From Burkholderia sp. FERM BP-3421 (lineage in GTDB: Bacteria; Pseudomonadota; Gammaproteobacteria; Burkholderiales; Burkholderiaceae): a stretch of 64,000 nucleotides of DNA. A program made the position numbers and the translations under genes. The notes beneath the pieces were generated by a model. That model saw only the letters and a list, made by a program, of their open reading frames with translations, did no database searches and was not told the origin of the DNA. The stretch lies in NCBI RefSeq assembly GCF_028657905.1, contig NZ_CP117781.1:2294001-2358000 (forward strand). Direction: 5' to 3'. Numbering within the stretch: the stretch's first letter is position 1; each line of letters begins with the position of its first letter. Below, one piece after another: positions 46,101-56,000 of the stretch.

Positions 46101-46609
46101 ACGGCATCGCCTACGAGCGCGCGTGCTATGACGTGCGCGCGCGCAACTGGCCCGACTACCGCATGCCCGACGATCCGCCCGGCTTCGCGCTCAGCTGGTG
46201 CCACGGCGCGCCCGGAATCGGGCTCGCGCGCGCCGCCGGCCTCGCGCTCGACGCGGGGGCCGACGCCGCCGGCGGCGAGGCCCGCGCCGAACTCGACGCC
46301 GCGCTCGCCACCACGCGCGCGGCCGGCCTGCCCGCGCTCGACCATCTGTGCTGCGGCGGCTTCGGCCTCGTCGACACGCTGCTGTCGGCCGGCCTGCATC
46401 CCGGGCGCGACGCCGCGCGCGACGAGGCCGGCCGCCTCGCCGCGCAGATCCTCGCGCGCGCCGACACGGCCGGCGGCTTCCGGCTGTTCGGCAACCTGCC
46501 CGCGAGCGCGCGCAACCCGGGCCTGTTCCAGGGCACGGCCGGGATCGGCTACCAGATGCTGCGGCTCGCCGCGCCCACGCGCGTGCCGAGCGTGCTGCTG
46601 TTCGAATGA
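43175..46609 (+). CDS. lanM: Class II lanthipeptide synthetase, CCG type
   Basis: A 1144-residue bifunctional enzyme from the ATG at 43175 (alternative TTG at 43166 or ATG at 43247). The N-terminal dehydratase region carries the kinase-like motifs VVYKPRSVAPEIAFNALL and YALDANDLHSENLI with HPVLVDTETLMHPRP. The C-terminal LanC-like cyclase has the zinc motif SWCHGAPGIG (Cys1009, His1010) and LCCGGFG (Cys1059, Cys1060). The CCG motif marks the ProcM-like LanM group, which tends to accept varied substrates and often uses Nif11-type leaders. It should dehydrate Ser/Thr in a precursor and form lanthionine rings. The Nif11-type gene at 61667 is the likely substrate. It forms an operon with the 166-residue protein 13 bases downstream. 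Confidence 0.95.
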   Translation: MNENEGLKRRPEIGRDAPLSDDQAMTGPDTLRQLAARARSLPERLAFAAASGFSCPAADQPVAAARLARWRRAVAGDDAALFTRRLAWSGIAPATALAALAPGLPAPSTLPAWLATFGALQRAARAFVQDAPGVAPSPLASAPTPLGFALDPDDPLPFEALWLPALALAREQLRDALAPLRAASGGDLSDWFAPSAYLDAERALLRRVTDLAGRTLGLEFATDRPAHLNLPLPFLDEDPPDHWHRRFVALHCAQGYAALFDTYPVLARLIVTALEDWRDELVEFLHRLAADLDTLRRAAGGAPGPVTALRQDLSDAHHGGRAVKIVRFAQGGAVVYKPRSVAPEIAFNALLARCNALGATPAHATLDHLDRGAYGWALTCASARPCADRAALDRFYRRAGMLLCLAYALDANDLHSENLIAAGEHPVLVDTETLMHPRPAAAAQRAADPLDEDARAFADSVLRSGLLPRWSFDAEARIAYDISGLGRGASQPAPWQALGWSGVNTDRIALLPRDASLPAHDNLPSLAGRPATPADHVDALCAGFAAQYRLLARHRATLLDDAGWLATLHDLPVRFLLRPTEVYGAALEQAGLPQHLRDGVERSIELDRLSAPLVAAAEPGPLWPALDAETRALERLDIPYFGTTGGSQALEAGVDAPLPDAFDGTGVARVIERLRGLDETDLALQLALIRGSFLASSARHDHGASARSADADARGSLNRPAQAPAPASTGPAAAQLIAQAGALADELAGHALRDPRGRVTWLGLRYAAKARRFQFEPVGVNLYDGRCGIALFLAALAHARGDGGDPHAALLADTLAPVRRLFNDAAPAHGRALARRLGLGGASGLGSIVYALTRIARWRDDAALLDSARAAARGIDASLIAADDRLDVIDGAAGALLGLLALHEATGDAAVLRAAIACGDHLLARRHARPGFPPAWRTLGPIPLTGFSHGAAGIAYALQRLHAATARPDYRAAARDGIAYERACYDVRARNWPDYRMPDDPPGFALSWCHGAPGIGLARAAGLALDAGADAAGGEARAELDAALATTRAAGLPALDHLCCGGFGLVDTLLSAGLHPGRDAARDEAGRLAAQILARADTAGGFRLFGNLPASARNPGLFQGTAGIGYQMLRLAAPTRVPSVLLFE

Positions 46610-46622
46610 CGCGAGGACCCGC

Positions 46623-47123
46623 ATGAAGCGCCTTCCCACCCCTCTTCCGGAGATCGACACGATGCCCCTGACACTCGACGAATTCGCTCTGCTGCCCCGC
46701 CTGACCGGTGTCTGGCACGGCGATTTCCAGTGCCTCGACACGGAAGGCCGTGAAATCAAGCGCTATGCCTGCGTCGTCACGCAACGGATCGAGGCGGGAC
46801 GCTGGGTGCAGTCCAACGAGAACACCTACGAAGACGGCCGCGCCGACCTCTGGCGCTTCCTCGGCCATGCGTTCGCGCCCGGCGTGATGCGGCTGACGAG
46901 CCCCGATGCGCCCTACGACACGTTCCGCATGACCGCGACGGAAGCCGCGCCGCACGTGCTGCTGCTCGACGTGCGGCTCGCGCGGACGGGCGCGGTGCTC
47001 GCCACCGAGACCTTCACGCTGATCGATCCGGCGCGGCGCGTGCGCACGATCCAGCAGTTCGACGCCGAGACCGGCAACCTGCGCGGCTACATGCTGGTGC
47101 GCGAGCGGCGCGTCGCGGCGTGA
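46623..47123 (+). CDS. Small calycin-like protein beside lanM
   Basis: A 166-residue protein from the ATG at 46623, with GAGGA about nine bases upstream. It is predicted beta-rich: LTGVWHGDFQCLDTEGREIKRY, RIEAGRWVQSNENTYEDGRADLW and ETFTLIDPARRVRTIQQFD read like strands of a lipocalin or DUF3598-like barrel. There is no signal peptide. It is translated right after lanM and is probably in the same transcript. A role in binding the lipid or peptide product is possible but not shown. Confidence 0.65.
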   Translation: MKRLPTPLPEIDTMPLTLDEFALLPRLTGVWHGDFQCLDTEGREIKRYACVVTQRIEAGRWVQSNENTYEDGRADLWRFLGHAFAPGVMRLTSPDAPYDTFRMTATEAAPHVLLLDVRLARTGAVLATETFTLIDPARRVRTIQQFDAETGNLRGYMLVRERRVAA

Positions 47124-47131
47124 GCCGGCCC

Positions 47132-47155
47132 GACGCCGCCCGGCCCGGCGGCGTC
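47132..47155. terminator. Hairpin between convergent lanM operon and asparagine synthetase
   Basis: GACGCCGCC and GGCGGCGTC form a perfect 9-bp stem with a 6-base loop between the stop of the calycin-like gene and the stop of the minus-strand synthetase gene, overlapping the latter by two bases. It could serve both directions. No T-run is present. Confidence 0.55.
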
Positions 47156-49007
47156 AGGAGAAGAAAGTGTCCAGCAGCACGTTGAACGACAGCACGACGA
47201 GCAGCATGTCGTCGTCATGGCGCGGGTCGAGCGTGGTGTCGCGCGCGCGGCAGCGCGCCTTCAGCGCCTCGACCGTGTCGACGCGGAAATAGCCGTCGCG
47301 CCGGATCCGCTCGGGCGACAGCAGCGCGTCGACCCAGGCCGCGCCCGAGCGCAGCAGCGCCGGGCTCGCGGCCGCGTGGAAGCCGAACTTCTCGCGCCGC
47401 GCGATCGCGTCGGGCACCCAGCGCGCGGCCATCCGCTTCAGCACGTACTTCTCCTCGAAGTCGCGCAGCTTGAGGTCGGCCGGCATGCGGCGCGCGCACT
47501 CGATCAGCTCGCGATCGAGGAACGGATAGCGGCCCTCGACGGAATGCGCCATCAGCATGTGGTCGCCGTGATCGCCGAGCAGGTGATCCGCGAGGCGCAG
47601 CTTCATGTCGAGATACGAGCGCTGGTGCACGGGATGCCGTCCGCGCAGCCGCGCGGGGTCGACCAGCTGCGTCGACAACGCATCGCCGTCGGTCTCGAAG
47701 CGATCGAGCAGCGCGTCGGAGTACAGCGCGGCGCGGCGCGCGGCGAATTCCGCATAGCGCCGCTCGTAGCCGACCGTCGCGTCGCCCCACAGCCGCTCGC
47801 GGCAGCGCAGCTCCGCGTCGGGCACGCGCGCGCCGCCCTCGGACAGCGCGGCGAACGCATCGAACCGGTAGCCCGGATAGCCCGCGAACAACTCGTCCGC
47901 GCCCTCGCCGCCGAGCACCACCTTGATCCCGGCCGCGCGCGTCGTCTCCGCGAGCGCGAGCACGCAGGTGTTGTAGGTCTCCTTCACCGGGCATTCGGCG
48001 TGATAGATCATCTGCGTGAAGCGGCGCTGGATCTCGTCGTCGTCGAAGCGGATCTCGTGATGCTCGGTGCGCAGCGTGTCGGCCATCAGGCGCTGGTAGC
48101 GCTGCTCGCTGACCGCCGGATCGTCGAACGCCACCGCGAACGAACTCAGTGGGGCGTCCGGTTGCAGGCGTCGCATCATCGCCGCGACCAGCGAGGAATC
48201 GAGCCCGCCGCTCAGGTACACGCCGACCGGCACGTCGGCGCGCAGCCGGCGGCGCACCGCGCCCTCGAAGCACGCGGCCAGCTCGTCGACGTAGGCGTCG
48301 ACATCGCGCGCCGGCTCGACCGCGCCGTCCGGATAGTCGAGATCCCAGTAGCGCTTGAGGACGGGCGCGCCCGCCGCGCACACGAGCGCGCAGCCGGGCG
48401 GCAGCGCGTGAATGCCGGAGAACATCGTGCGCGGGCTCACCAGCCCCGGAAAGCACAGCACCTGGTCGAGGCCGACCGGATCGAGTTCGGCGCGCACCTT
48501 CGGATGCCTGAGGATCGCCTTGATCTCCGACCCGAAGATCAGGTAGCCGTCGACCACCGTGTAGAACAGCGGCGCGATCCCCACCGGATCGCGCGCGAGC
48601 AGCAGGCGGCGCGCCTCGCGGTCGTACAGCGCGAACGCGAACTGGCCGTTCAGGTGATCGAGCAGCCGGTCGCCCAGCTCCTCGTACAGATGCAGGATCA
48701 CCTCGCAATCGCTGCGGGTCCTGAGCCGATGGCGGCCGCCGAGCCACCGCTCCGCCAGCTCGCGATCGTTGAAGATCTCGCCGTTGCAGACCAGCACGAG
48801 CGAACCGTCCTCGTTCAGGAGCGGCTGGTCGCCGCCCGCGATGTCGACGATCGCGAGGCGACGGAAGCCGACGCCGAACCCCGCGTCGATCAGCACGCCC
48901 TCCGCATCCGGGCCGCGATGCGTGAGCGCGGCCGTCATCGAGCGGATCGCCGGTTCGTCGACCGGTCGCCGCTGGTACAGATCCAGGCAGCCCACGAAGC
49001 CGCACAT
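47154..49007 (-). CDS. asnB: Glutamine-hydrolysing asparagine synthetase
   Basis: A 617-residue enzyme from the ATG at 49007. The mature N-terminus MCGFVGCLD presents Cys2 as the glutaminase nucleophile, with LTHRGPDAEG, VCNGEIFND and RSDCEVILHLYEE as glutaminase motifs. The synthetase half has the ATP loop VYLSGGLDSSLVAAMM and VLGGEGADELFAGYPG. It is the last gene of the PKS arm, 34 bases after the hydroxylase. It probably supplies Asn for the Asx-type module, or amidates a product carboxylate, a role some cluster-encoded family members have. Confidence 0.92.
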   Translation of the reverse strand: MCGFVGCLDLYQRRPVDEPAIRSMTAALTHRGPDAEGVLIDAGFGVGFRRLAIVDIAGGDQPLLNEDGSLVLVCNGEIFNDRELAERWLGGRHRLRTRSDCEVILHLYEELGDRLLDHLNGQFAFALYDREARRLLLARDPVGIAPLFYTVVDGYLIFGSEIKAILRHPKVRAELDPVGLDQVLCFPGLVSPRTMFSGIHALPPGCALVCAAGAPVLKRYWDLDYPDGAVEPARDVDAYVDELAACFEGAVRRRLRADVPVGVYLSGGLDSSLVAAMMRRLQPDAPLSSFAVAFDDPAVSEQRYQRLMADTLRTEHHEIRFDDDEIQRRFTQMIYHAECPVKETYNTCVLALAETTRAAGIKVVLGGEGADELFAGYPGYRFDAFAALSEGGARVPDAELRCRERLWGDATVGYERRYAEFAARRAALYSDALLDRFETDGDALSTQLVDPARLRGRHPVHQRSYLDMKLRLADHLLGDHGDHMLMAHSVEGRYPFLDRELIECARRMPADLKLRDFEEKYVLKRMAARWVPDAIARREKFGFHAAASPALLRSGAAWVDALLSPERIRRDGYFRVDTVEALKARCRARDTTLDPRHDDDMLLVVLSFNVLLDTFFS

Positions 49008-49041
49008 CGTCAGGCCCCCCGCGCTTGCGCGCCGCGCGCCG

Positions 49042-50076
49042 TCATGGGCGCGGGTCCGCCATCGCGACCACCACCTCGCGCGGCCCCTCGAACGGCTGCC
49101 GCCCATGCGCGGCGAGCACGTTGTCCAGCAGCAGCACGTCGCCGCGCCGCCACGCGAACATCGCCCGCTCGCGCGCATAGGCCGCGCGGATCGCCGCGAG
49201 ATCGTCCGCCGTCAGCGGCGCGCCGTCGCCGTAGCACGCGTTGCGCGGCAGGCCCTGCTCGCCGTAGCGGGCCAGCAGCGCGTCGCGCACGGGGGGCGCG
49301 AGCGCCGACACATGGAACAGGTGCGCCTGGTTGAACCATACCGGCGCGCCCGTGCGCGGATGGGCGAGCGTCGCCTGGCACACCTGCCAGGTCGCCAGCG
49401 TCCCGTCGTCGCGCCACGCGTGCTCGATGCCCTGCGCGTAGCAGTAGGCGGCCAGCTCGTCGCGGCGCTCGGTGCCGAACACCTGCTGCCACGGCAGGTC
49501 GACGCCGGGCCGGTAGTGCCGCACGTACATCACGCCGTGCGCCTCGAAACGCGCGCGCGTCGCGGCGGGAATCGCGGCGAGCACCGCACGGCTGTCGCAG
49601 ATCGGCGTCTCGCCGCCGCGCGCGGCCGGCACCCGGCAGCAGAACGCGATGCGCGCCGGCCACTCGCGCGCGTAGGCCATCTCGTTGTGCAGCGGGATCG
49701 TCTCGGCGGCCGGATACTCGGTCGACGTGTAGATGCCCGGCTCCACCTCGCGACGCGGCGTCGAGCCGTAGCGATACGCCATCGGCGCGCTCGACACGGC
49801 CGCCATGAACGCGCGGAACGCCTCGGCCGACGGCGCGACGAAGCCGCGGAACAGGATCGCGCCGGTTTCGTCGAGCGCGCGCTCGATCAGGTCGCGATGA
49901 TCGGCCGCCCACGCGGGCAGGCTCAGGTCGGCCAGCTGCGCCTCGACCACGAGCGGCAGGCGCGCGGGCGCGACCGGGCGCGTGATCGCCACGAAGCGGT
50001 TCGCCGCGAGCGACGTCGCCTGGCGGCGCGCGAGCCCCGGGCCGCCCATCGGCCCCGTCGGCAGCGCCCCGCTCAT
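49042..50076 (-). CDS. TauD/SyrP-like 2OG-Fe(II) hydroxylase
   Basis: A 344-residue enzyme from the ATG at 50076, which overlaps the PKS stop (ATGA). The metal-binding facial triad is visible as His130 and Glu132 in PLHNEMAYAREWP, and His324 in LDNVLAAHGRQPFEGPRE, with Arg333 for 2-oxoglutarate. The HNEM-AREWP context matches SyrP-like enzymes that beta-hydroxylate carrier-bound aspartate. The most likely substrate is the Asx residue loaded by NRPS subunit 1, or the aromatic residue of subunit 3. Confidence 0.88.
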   Translation of the reverse strand: MSGALPTGPMGGPGLARRQATSLAANRFVAITRPVAPARLPLVVEAQLADLSLPAWAADHRDLIERALDETGAILFRGFVAPSAEAFRAFMAAVSSAPMAYRYGSTPRREVEPGIYTSTEYPAAETIPLHNEMAYAREWPARIAFCCRVPAARGGETPICDSRAVLAAIPAATRARFEAHGVMYVRHYRPGVDLPWQQVFGTERRDELAAYCYAQGIEHAWRDDGTLATWQVCQATLAHPRTGAPVWFNQAHLFHVSALAPPVRDALLARYGEQGLPRNACYGDGAPLTADDLAAIRAAYARERAMFAWRRGDVLLLDNVLAAHGRQPFEGPREVVVAMADPRP

Positions 50077-53000
50077 GCCGGCCCCCCGGCGCGCCGCCGC
50101 GCCGTGCGCAGGCGCGCGCCGTCGCGTTGCGCGAGCGCTTGCGCGCGCCGCGCCGCGCGCTCGGACGCCAGCGCCGCGATGCTCAAGTCCGGCTGCGCCG
50201 CCATCCGCGCAAGCAGCCATGCATAGTCGTCCATCCACCCCTCCACCGTCGCTGCGTCGAACAGGTCCGCGTCGTAGTCGACGATCAGCGCGAGCTGCCC
50301 GTCGACCTCGACCGGATTCCAGGTCAGGTCGCGACGCGCGGCGCCCGCGTGATTCGTCTCGAACGCCACCGCGAGCGGCCCGTAGCCGACGCCCCCCTCG
50401 ACCTTGTCATAGTTGAAATGCACGTCGATCAACGGACGTCCCGCGTCGCGCGGCAGGTCCAGGTCCGCCGCGATCTCCGCGAGCGACACCCATTGATGAT
50501 CGCAGGCGTCCAGCACCTCGCCGCGCACCGCCGCGAGCAGGGCGTCGACGCGCTGTTCCGGCGCATCGGCGAGCCGCAGCGGCAGCACGTTGACGCAGCA
50601 GCCGACCAGCGCCGCCTCGCCGTCCGCGCTCTGGCCCGCCGCCGAGATGCCGACGAGCGCCTCGCCGGGACCGGCGAGGCCGTGCAGCAGCACGCGAAAG
50701 CCCGCGAGCAGCACCATGAACAGCGTGCAGCCGTGCGCCGTCGCGAGCGCCGTGAGCGTATCGCCGAGCCCCGCCGGCATCGCGCCGCGCAGCCGCGCGC
50801 CGAGGTGCGGGCGGCGCGCCGAGCGCGGCCGGTCGAGCGGCAGCGCGATGCGCGGCAGCGGCGGCGCGAGCCGCGCGCGCCAGTAGTCGCGGCTCGCCGC
50901 CCAGCGCGCGGGCTGCGCGGCCGGGCCGGTGCGTTCGAGATGCGCGGCGAACGACGGCGCGGCGGACCACGCGGGCGCGCCGCCCGTCGCGAGCGCCGCA
51001 TAGGCCTGCCCCAGTTCGCGCGCGAGCGTCACGAGCGACAGGCCGTCGAGCAGCACGTGATGCGCGCTCACCACGAGGTCGTGCGCGTCGTCGCCGAGAT
51101 CGAGCAGGTGAAACCGCACCGGCGGCTCGGTCGTCAGGTCGAACGGCCGCGCCAGCTCCGCGTCGAGCCACGCGCGCGCCTGCGCATGCGGCTCGCCCGC
51201 CGGCAACGCGACCGGCACCAGCCCGTCGCCGGGCGGCCCGATGCGCTGGTGCGCGCCGTCGGCGTCGACGCGCATGCGCAGCGCGTCATGCCGGCGCAGC
51301 AGCAGGCGCACCGCCTGAGCCAGCGCCTCGCGATCGGGCGCGCCGCCCAGCCTCACCGTCAGCGATTCGTGGTACGCGCCCGGCGGGCCGACCCGCGACG
51401 CCACCCAGATCGCGTGCTGGATCGGGCTCAACGCGAAACGACGCGCCGCGCCCGCGATCAGCAGGGTCTGCGCGCCCGGGCCGTCGCGCTCGCCGGAGCG
51501 CAGCGCGACCGCGTCCGCGAAACCATGCGCGGCCAGCTGGTCGAGCCACGCATCGGCGTCGAGCAGCGGATAGTCGGGGCGCACCGCGTGATCGGCGAAC
51601 AGCCACCAGCCGTCGGTGAGGCCGAACACGAGATCGAGCCAGCGCGCCCGCCCGCTGCCTTCCAGCACGAACAGCAGCCCGCCCGGACGCAGCCGCGCGC
51701 GCAGCTGGTCGAGCGTGCGGCCCAGGTCGGCGGTCGCATGCAGCACGTTGGCCGCGATCACGATGTCGGCCTGTTCGTCGGGCCGCGGCGGCTGTTCGAT
51801 GTCGAGCAGCCGGTAGGCCATGAACGGATACTCGGCGAACTGCCGGCGCGCGTCGTCGAGGAAACGCGGCGACAGATCGCTGAACACGTATTCCACGCGC
51901 CCGGCCGGCAGCGCCGGCACGACGTAGGCGGTGGTGCCGCCCGTGCCCGCGCCGACTTCGAGGAGACGCACCGTCGCGTCCGCCGGCGCGGCGCGCACCG
52001 CCGCCGCCACCGCGTCGCGCGCGAGCGTGTTCATCGCGCGCGCCATCGGCGACGCGGTGTACAGCGTGCGCAGCGGCGCGAGATCGCCGCCGGGCGCGAG
52101 CACTTCGAGCGGATGGCGCGCGCCGCGCAGCACGTCGGCCAGCGCCGCGCCGCAGCGTTCGAGCAGGCCGCGCTCGTGGGCCACCGCCGCGCCTTCGGCG
52201 CTCGCCGGCTCGCCGGCCGCGATCGGCGCAGAGGCGGCGCGCGCGCGCCAGCGGCCGGGGCCGTCCGCTTCGAGGCGCCCTTCTTCGGCGAGGATCTGCA
52301 ACAGCCGGCCGAACAAGCGGCGCTGCGCGGACACGACGCCCAACTCGGCCGCCAGCCCCTCGTCCGTCACCACCGCGCCCGGCTGCGCGCGATGGCCGAG
52401 CGCGACGAACGCCGCGTCGATATGCTCCACCGCGCGTCGTTCGAGCCACGCCATGCCGCGCGCGTAGGTGCCGAGATCGTGGCGCGCGCGCAGCAGCGCG
52501 AGCGTGCCCGCGAGATCCTGGCCCAGCGCCGCCGACGACGGCAGCGCGACGGCCGCCGCAGCATCGGCTGCCGCAGCGGCATCGTCCGCGGCGACCGCCG
52601 GCGCGCCGAACCAGCCGGCCTGCGCCAGCTCGTCGACGACCGCCGTGACCCGCTCGACGATCGTCGCGAGATCGGCCTCGGTATGCGCGGTGGACAGGAA
52701 GCAGGTGCGCCCCTCCCACACGTACAGCCCCTTGTCGACGAGGCCGTAGAAGAACGGATCGAGATTGCCGCTCACCTGGAACCGGAACAGCGAGCCGAAA
52801 TGGGCGACCCGCACCGGCGCGCCGCGGCTCGCGAGCATCGTGTTGAGCGTGTCCGCGAGCCGCGCCGTGCGCGCATTGAGCGTCTCCTGCAACGCCGGGC
52901 CGGCCGCCTTGAGGTGCGTCAGCACCGCGCGCGCGGTCGCCATCGTCAGATGGTTCTTGTTGAAGGTGCCCGCGAAGAACACCGTCTCGGCATGCGGGCC

Positions 53001-56000
53001 GCTCGCGTCGCCGTAGTCCCATGCGCCGCCGTCGATGCCGTCGAGGAAGCGCGCGCGACCGCCGACCACGCCGATCGGCAGGCCGCCGCCTACGATCTTG
53101 CCGTACGCGACCAGATCCGCGCGCACGTCGAACCAGGCCTGCGCGCCGCCCGGATGAATCCGGAAGCCGGTCAGCACCTCGTCGAACACGAGCGCCGCGC
53201 CGTGCGCGTTCGCGATCTCGCGCAGCCGCCGCAGGAACGCGCGCGGTTGCAGCTCGGGCCGCCGGCTCTGCACCGGCTCGACGAGGATCGCCGCGAGTTC
53301 GCCGGCGCAGGCCTCGATCTGCTCCAGCGCGTGCGGCTCGCCGTAGTCGAACATCAGCACGTCGGCGACCGCGCCGGGCGTGACGCCCGCGCTGCCGGGC
53401 CGCCCCGGCGCGGCGACCAGCAGCCCGTCCGCGTGGCCGTGGTACGCACCCGAGAACAGCGCGACCTTGGTGCGGCCGGTGGCCGCGCGCGCGAGACGCA
53501 CGGCCGTCATCACCGCCTCGGTGCCGGTGTTGCAGAACGCGACCCGCTCGACGCCCGTCAGGTCGCGGATCAGTTCGGCCACCTCGCCCGCGAGCGGCGA
53601 CTGCGGACCGACCTGCAAGCCCCGCTGCCATTGCCCGGTCAGCGCCGCGCCGACGAAGTCGGGCTGATGGCCGAACAACGACACGCCGAAGCCCATCGTG
53701 AGATCCAGGTACGCGTTGCCGTCCACGTCGTGAAAACAGGCGCCCGCGCCGTGACTGCCGACGATCGGGTACAGCATCTCCTTGATCGAGGGCCGGAAAC
53801 CGGCGCTCGCGCGGCTGTCGGCGAGCGCCGCCCGGCTTGCCGCGGCGCGCGCGCGCGAGCCGCCCGTGCGCGCCACGTAGCGCGCCGTCAGCTGGTCGAG
53901 GTAGCGCCGCTGCGTGGGGCTCAGCGCCGCCGGCACAGCCGCGGCCGACGGCGCGATCGCTGCGGCGGCGGCAAGCGCGAACGGCGTCGCCTGCCGCGCG
54001 GCGGGAACGGGCGTCACCTCCGCGCTCGCCTGCAGCAGCGCAAGCTGTTGCGCGAGCAAGCGTTGCTGCTGCCGGATCAGATCGATGAGCGCGGCCCGAT
54101 CCGCGGTCGTCGCGGTCGTCTCGGGCGTGCCGGACGCCGGCCGCTCCCTCGCGTCGGCCTCGTCGGCCTCGTCACCGGCCGGCGCGAGCGCGGCCAGATG
54201 CGCGGCCAGCGCGCGCGGCGTCGGGATGTCGGAAAACAGCTGTCGCGCGCTGATCTGGATGCCGAAGCGTTGTTCGATCCGATGCACGGCATCGACCAGC
54301 ACCAGCGAATCCGCGCCCAGTTCGAGAAACGAGGCGTCCGGATCGAGCGCATCGGGGTCGCCGTGCAAAAGCCGGCCGAATTCCGCGATCAGGATCGCGA
54401 GAATCCGCGCGTCGCGCGAGGCGGCCGGCGGCGCGTGACGCACCGGCGCATCGGCGCGCAAGGCGGGAGACGCGATCGCCACGGCACTGGCCGCGCGCGC
54501 GCCGACCCCGGGCGCGCGATGGTCGTCGGCGTGGGCTGCCCGAGCCGGCGCGGCCGGTGCGCCGTCCACGTGCGGCGGACGTTCCGCGATGGCCGGCTCG
54601 TTCGCCGCGCCCATCGCCGACGCGCCGGCCGCCGCCGGCGTATCCGTGTACCAGTACCGCTGGCGCTGGAACGGGTAGCCCGGCAGCGGGACAGGACGCG
54701 CGTCCTCCCGGCCGTATACGCCGCGCCAGTCCACGTCCTTGCCGTGCGCGTACAGGACGCCGAGCGCATCGAGCAGCGCGCCGCTCTCGTCCCGGTCCGG
54801 CGGCAGCGACGCGATGAAGTGCGCCGCCTCCCCATACCCGCCGCGCGCGCCGAGGCGCGTCAGCGCCGCGCCCGCGCCCAGCTCCAGGAGCAGCTTCGCC
54901 CCGCCCGCCGTGACGCCGCGCAGGCTGTCGACGAAGCGCACCGGTTCGAGCAGGTGGCGGCACCAGTAGTCGGCATCGGGCGCGCTCCCCGCCGGCCAGA
55001 CGGTTCCCGTCAGTCCCGCCACGAGCGGGATCGACGGCGGCCGCCAGTCGACGCGCGCCGCCTCCGCGCGAAACGCCTCGACCATCGGCTGCATCAGCGG
55101 CGAATGGAATGCATGGGTGGTGTCGAGCCGGCGACCCTCGATGCGTTGCGCCGCGCCCGCTTGCAGCAGCGCGTCGAGCGCCGCCGCGTCGCCGGAGACG
55201 ACCGTCGCCTGCGGTCCGTTGAACGCGGCGAGCGCGAGGCGCCCCGGCTCGCGCGCCAGCAGGCCCGACACGGTCTCGGCCGAGGCGAACAGCACCGCCA
55301 TGCCCCCCGGCTCGGCCAGCGCCGCCGTCAGCCGGCCGCGCGCCGCGACCAGCGCGAGCGCCGGCTCCAGGTCGACCGCGCCCGCCACGCAGGCCGCGAC
55401 ATATTCGCCGAGGCTGTGCCCCAGCACCGCGCGCGGGCGGATGCCCCACGCGCGCCACAATTCGGCCAGCGCGTAGCCGAGCACGAACACGGCGGGCTGC
55501 ACCTGCTCGGGATCATCGGCGCGCGGCGGCGGCCCTTCGCCGCGCAGCAGCCGCCCGATCCCGCCCGGCGCGCCCAAGGCGCGCAGCACGTCATCGCAAC
55601 GCTCGACCGCGCGCCGGAACGCCGGCTGCTCGCGATACAGCCCCTGGCCCGCGCCGACCTGCCCCGCGCCCTGCCCGGTCATCATGAATACAAGGTCCGG
55701 GCTCGCGTGGCGCGCGGCCGTGCGCTGCACGCCGCCCCAGTCCGCGCGGCCGTCGAGCCAGCCCGACAGGCGCGTCGCGAGTTGCGCGCGCGAGTTCGCC
55801 GTCACCGCGAGGCGGTGCGGAAAATGCGCGCGCCCGAGCGCGGCCGTGCGGCCCAGCGCGGCCAGCGCGGCCAGCGGCGACGGTTCGCACGCCGTACGAT
55901 CCTCATTCAACCCGCGCGCAAAGGCATCGGCGAGCGCGCGCAGCGCGGGCAGGCTGCGCGCCGACAGCGGCAGCAGGCAGACGCGCGCCGCATCCGCCGG

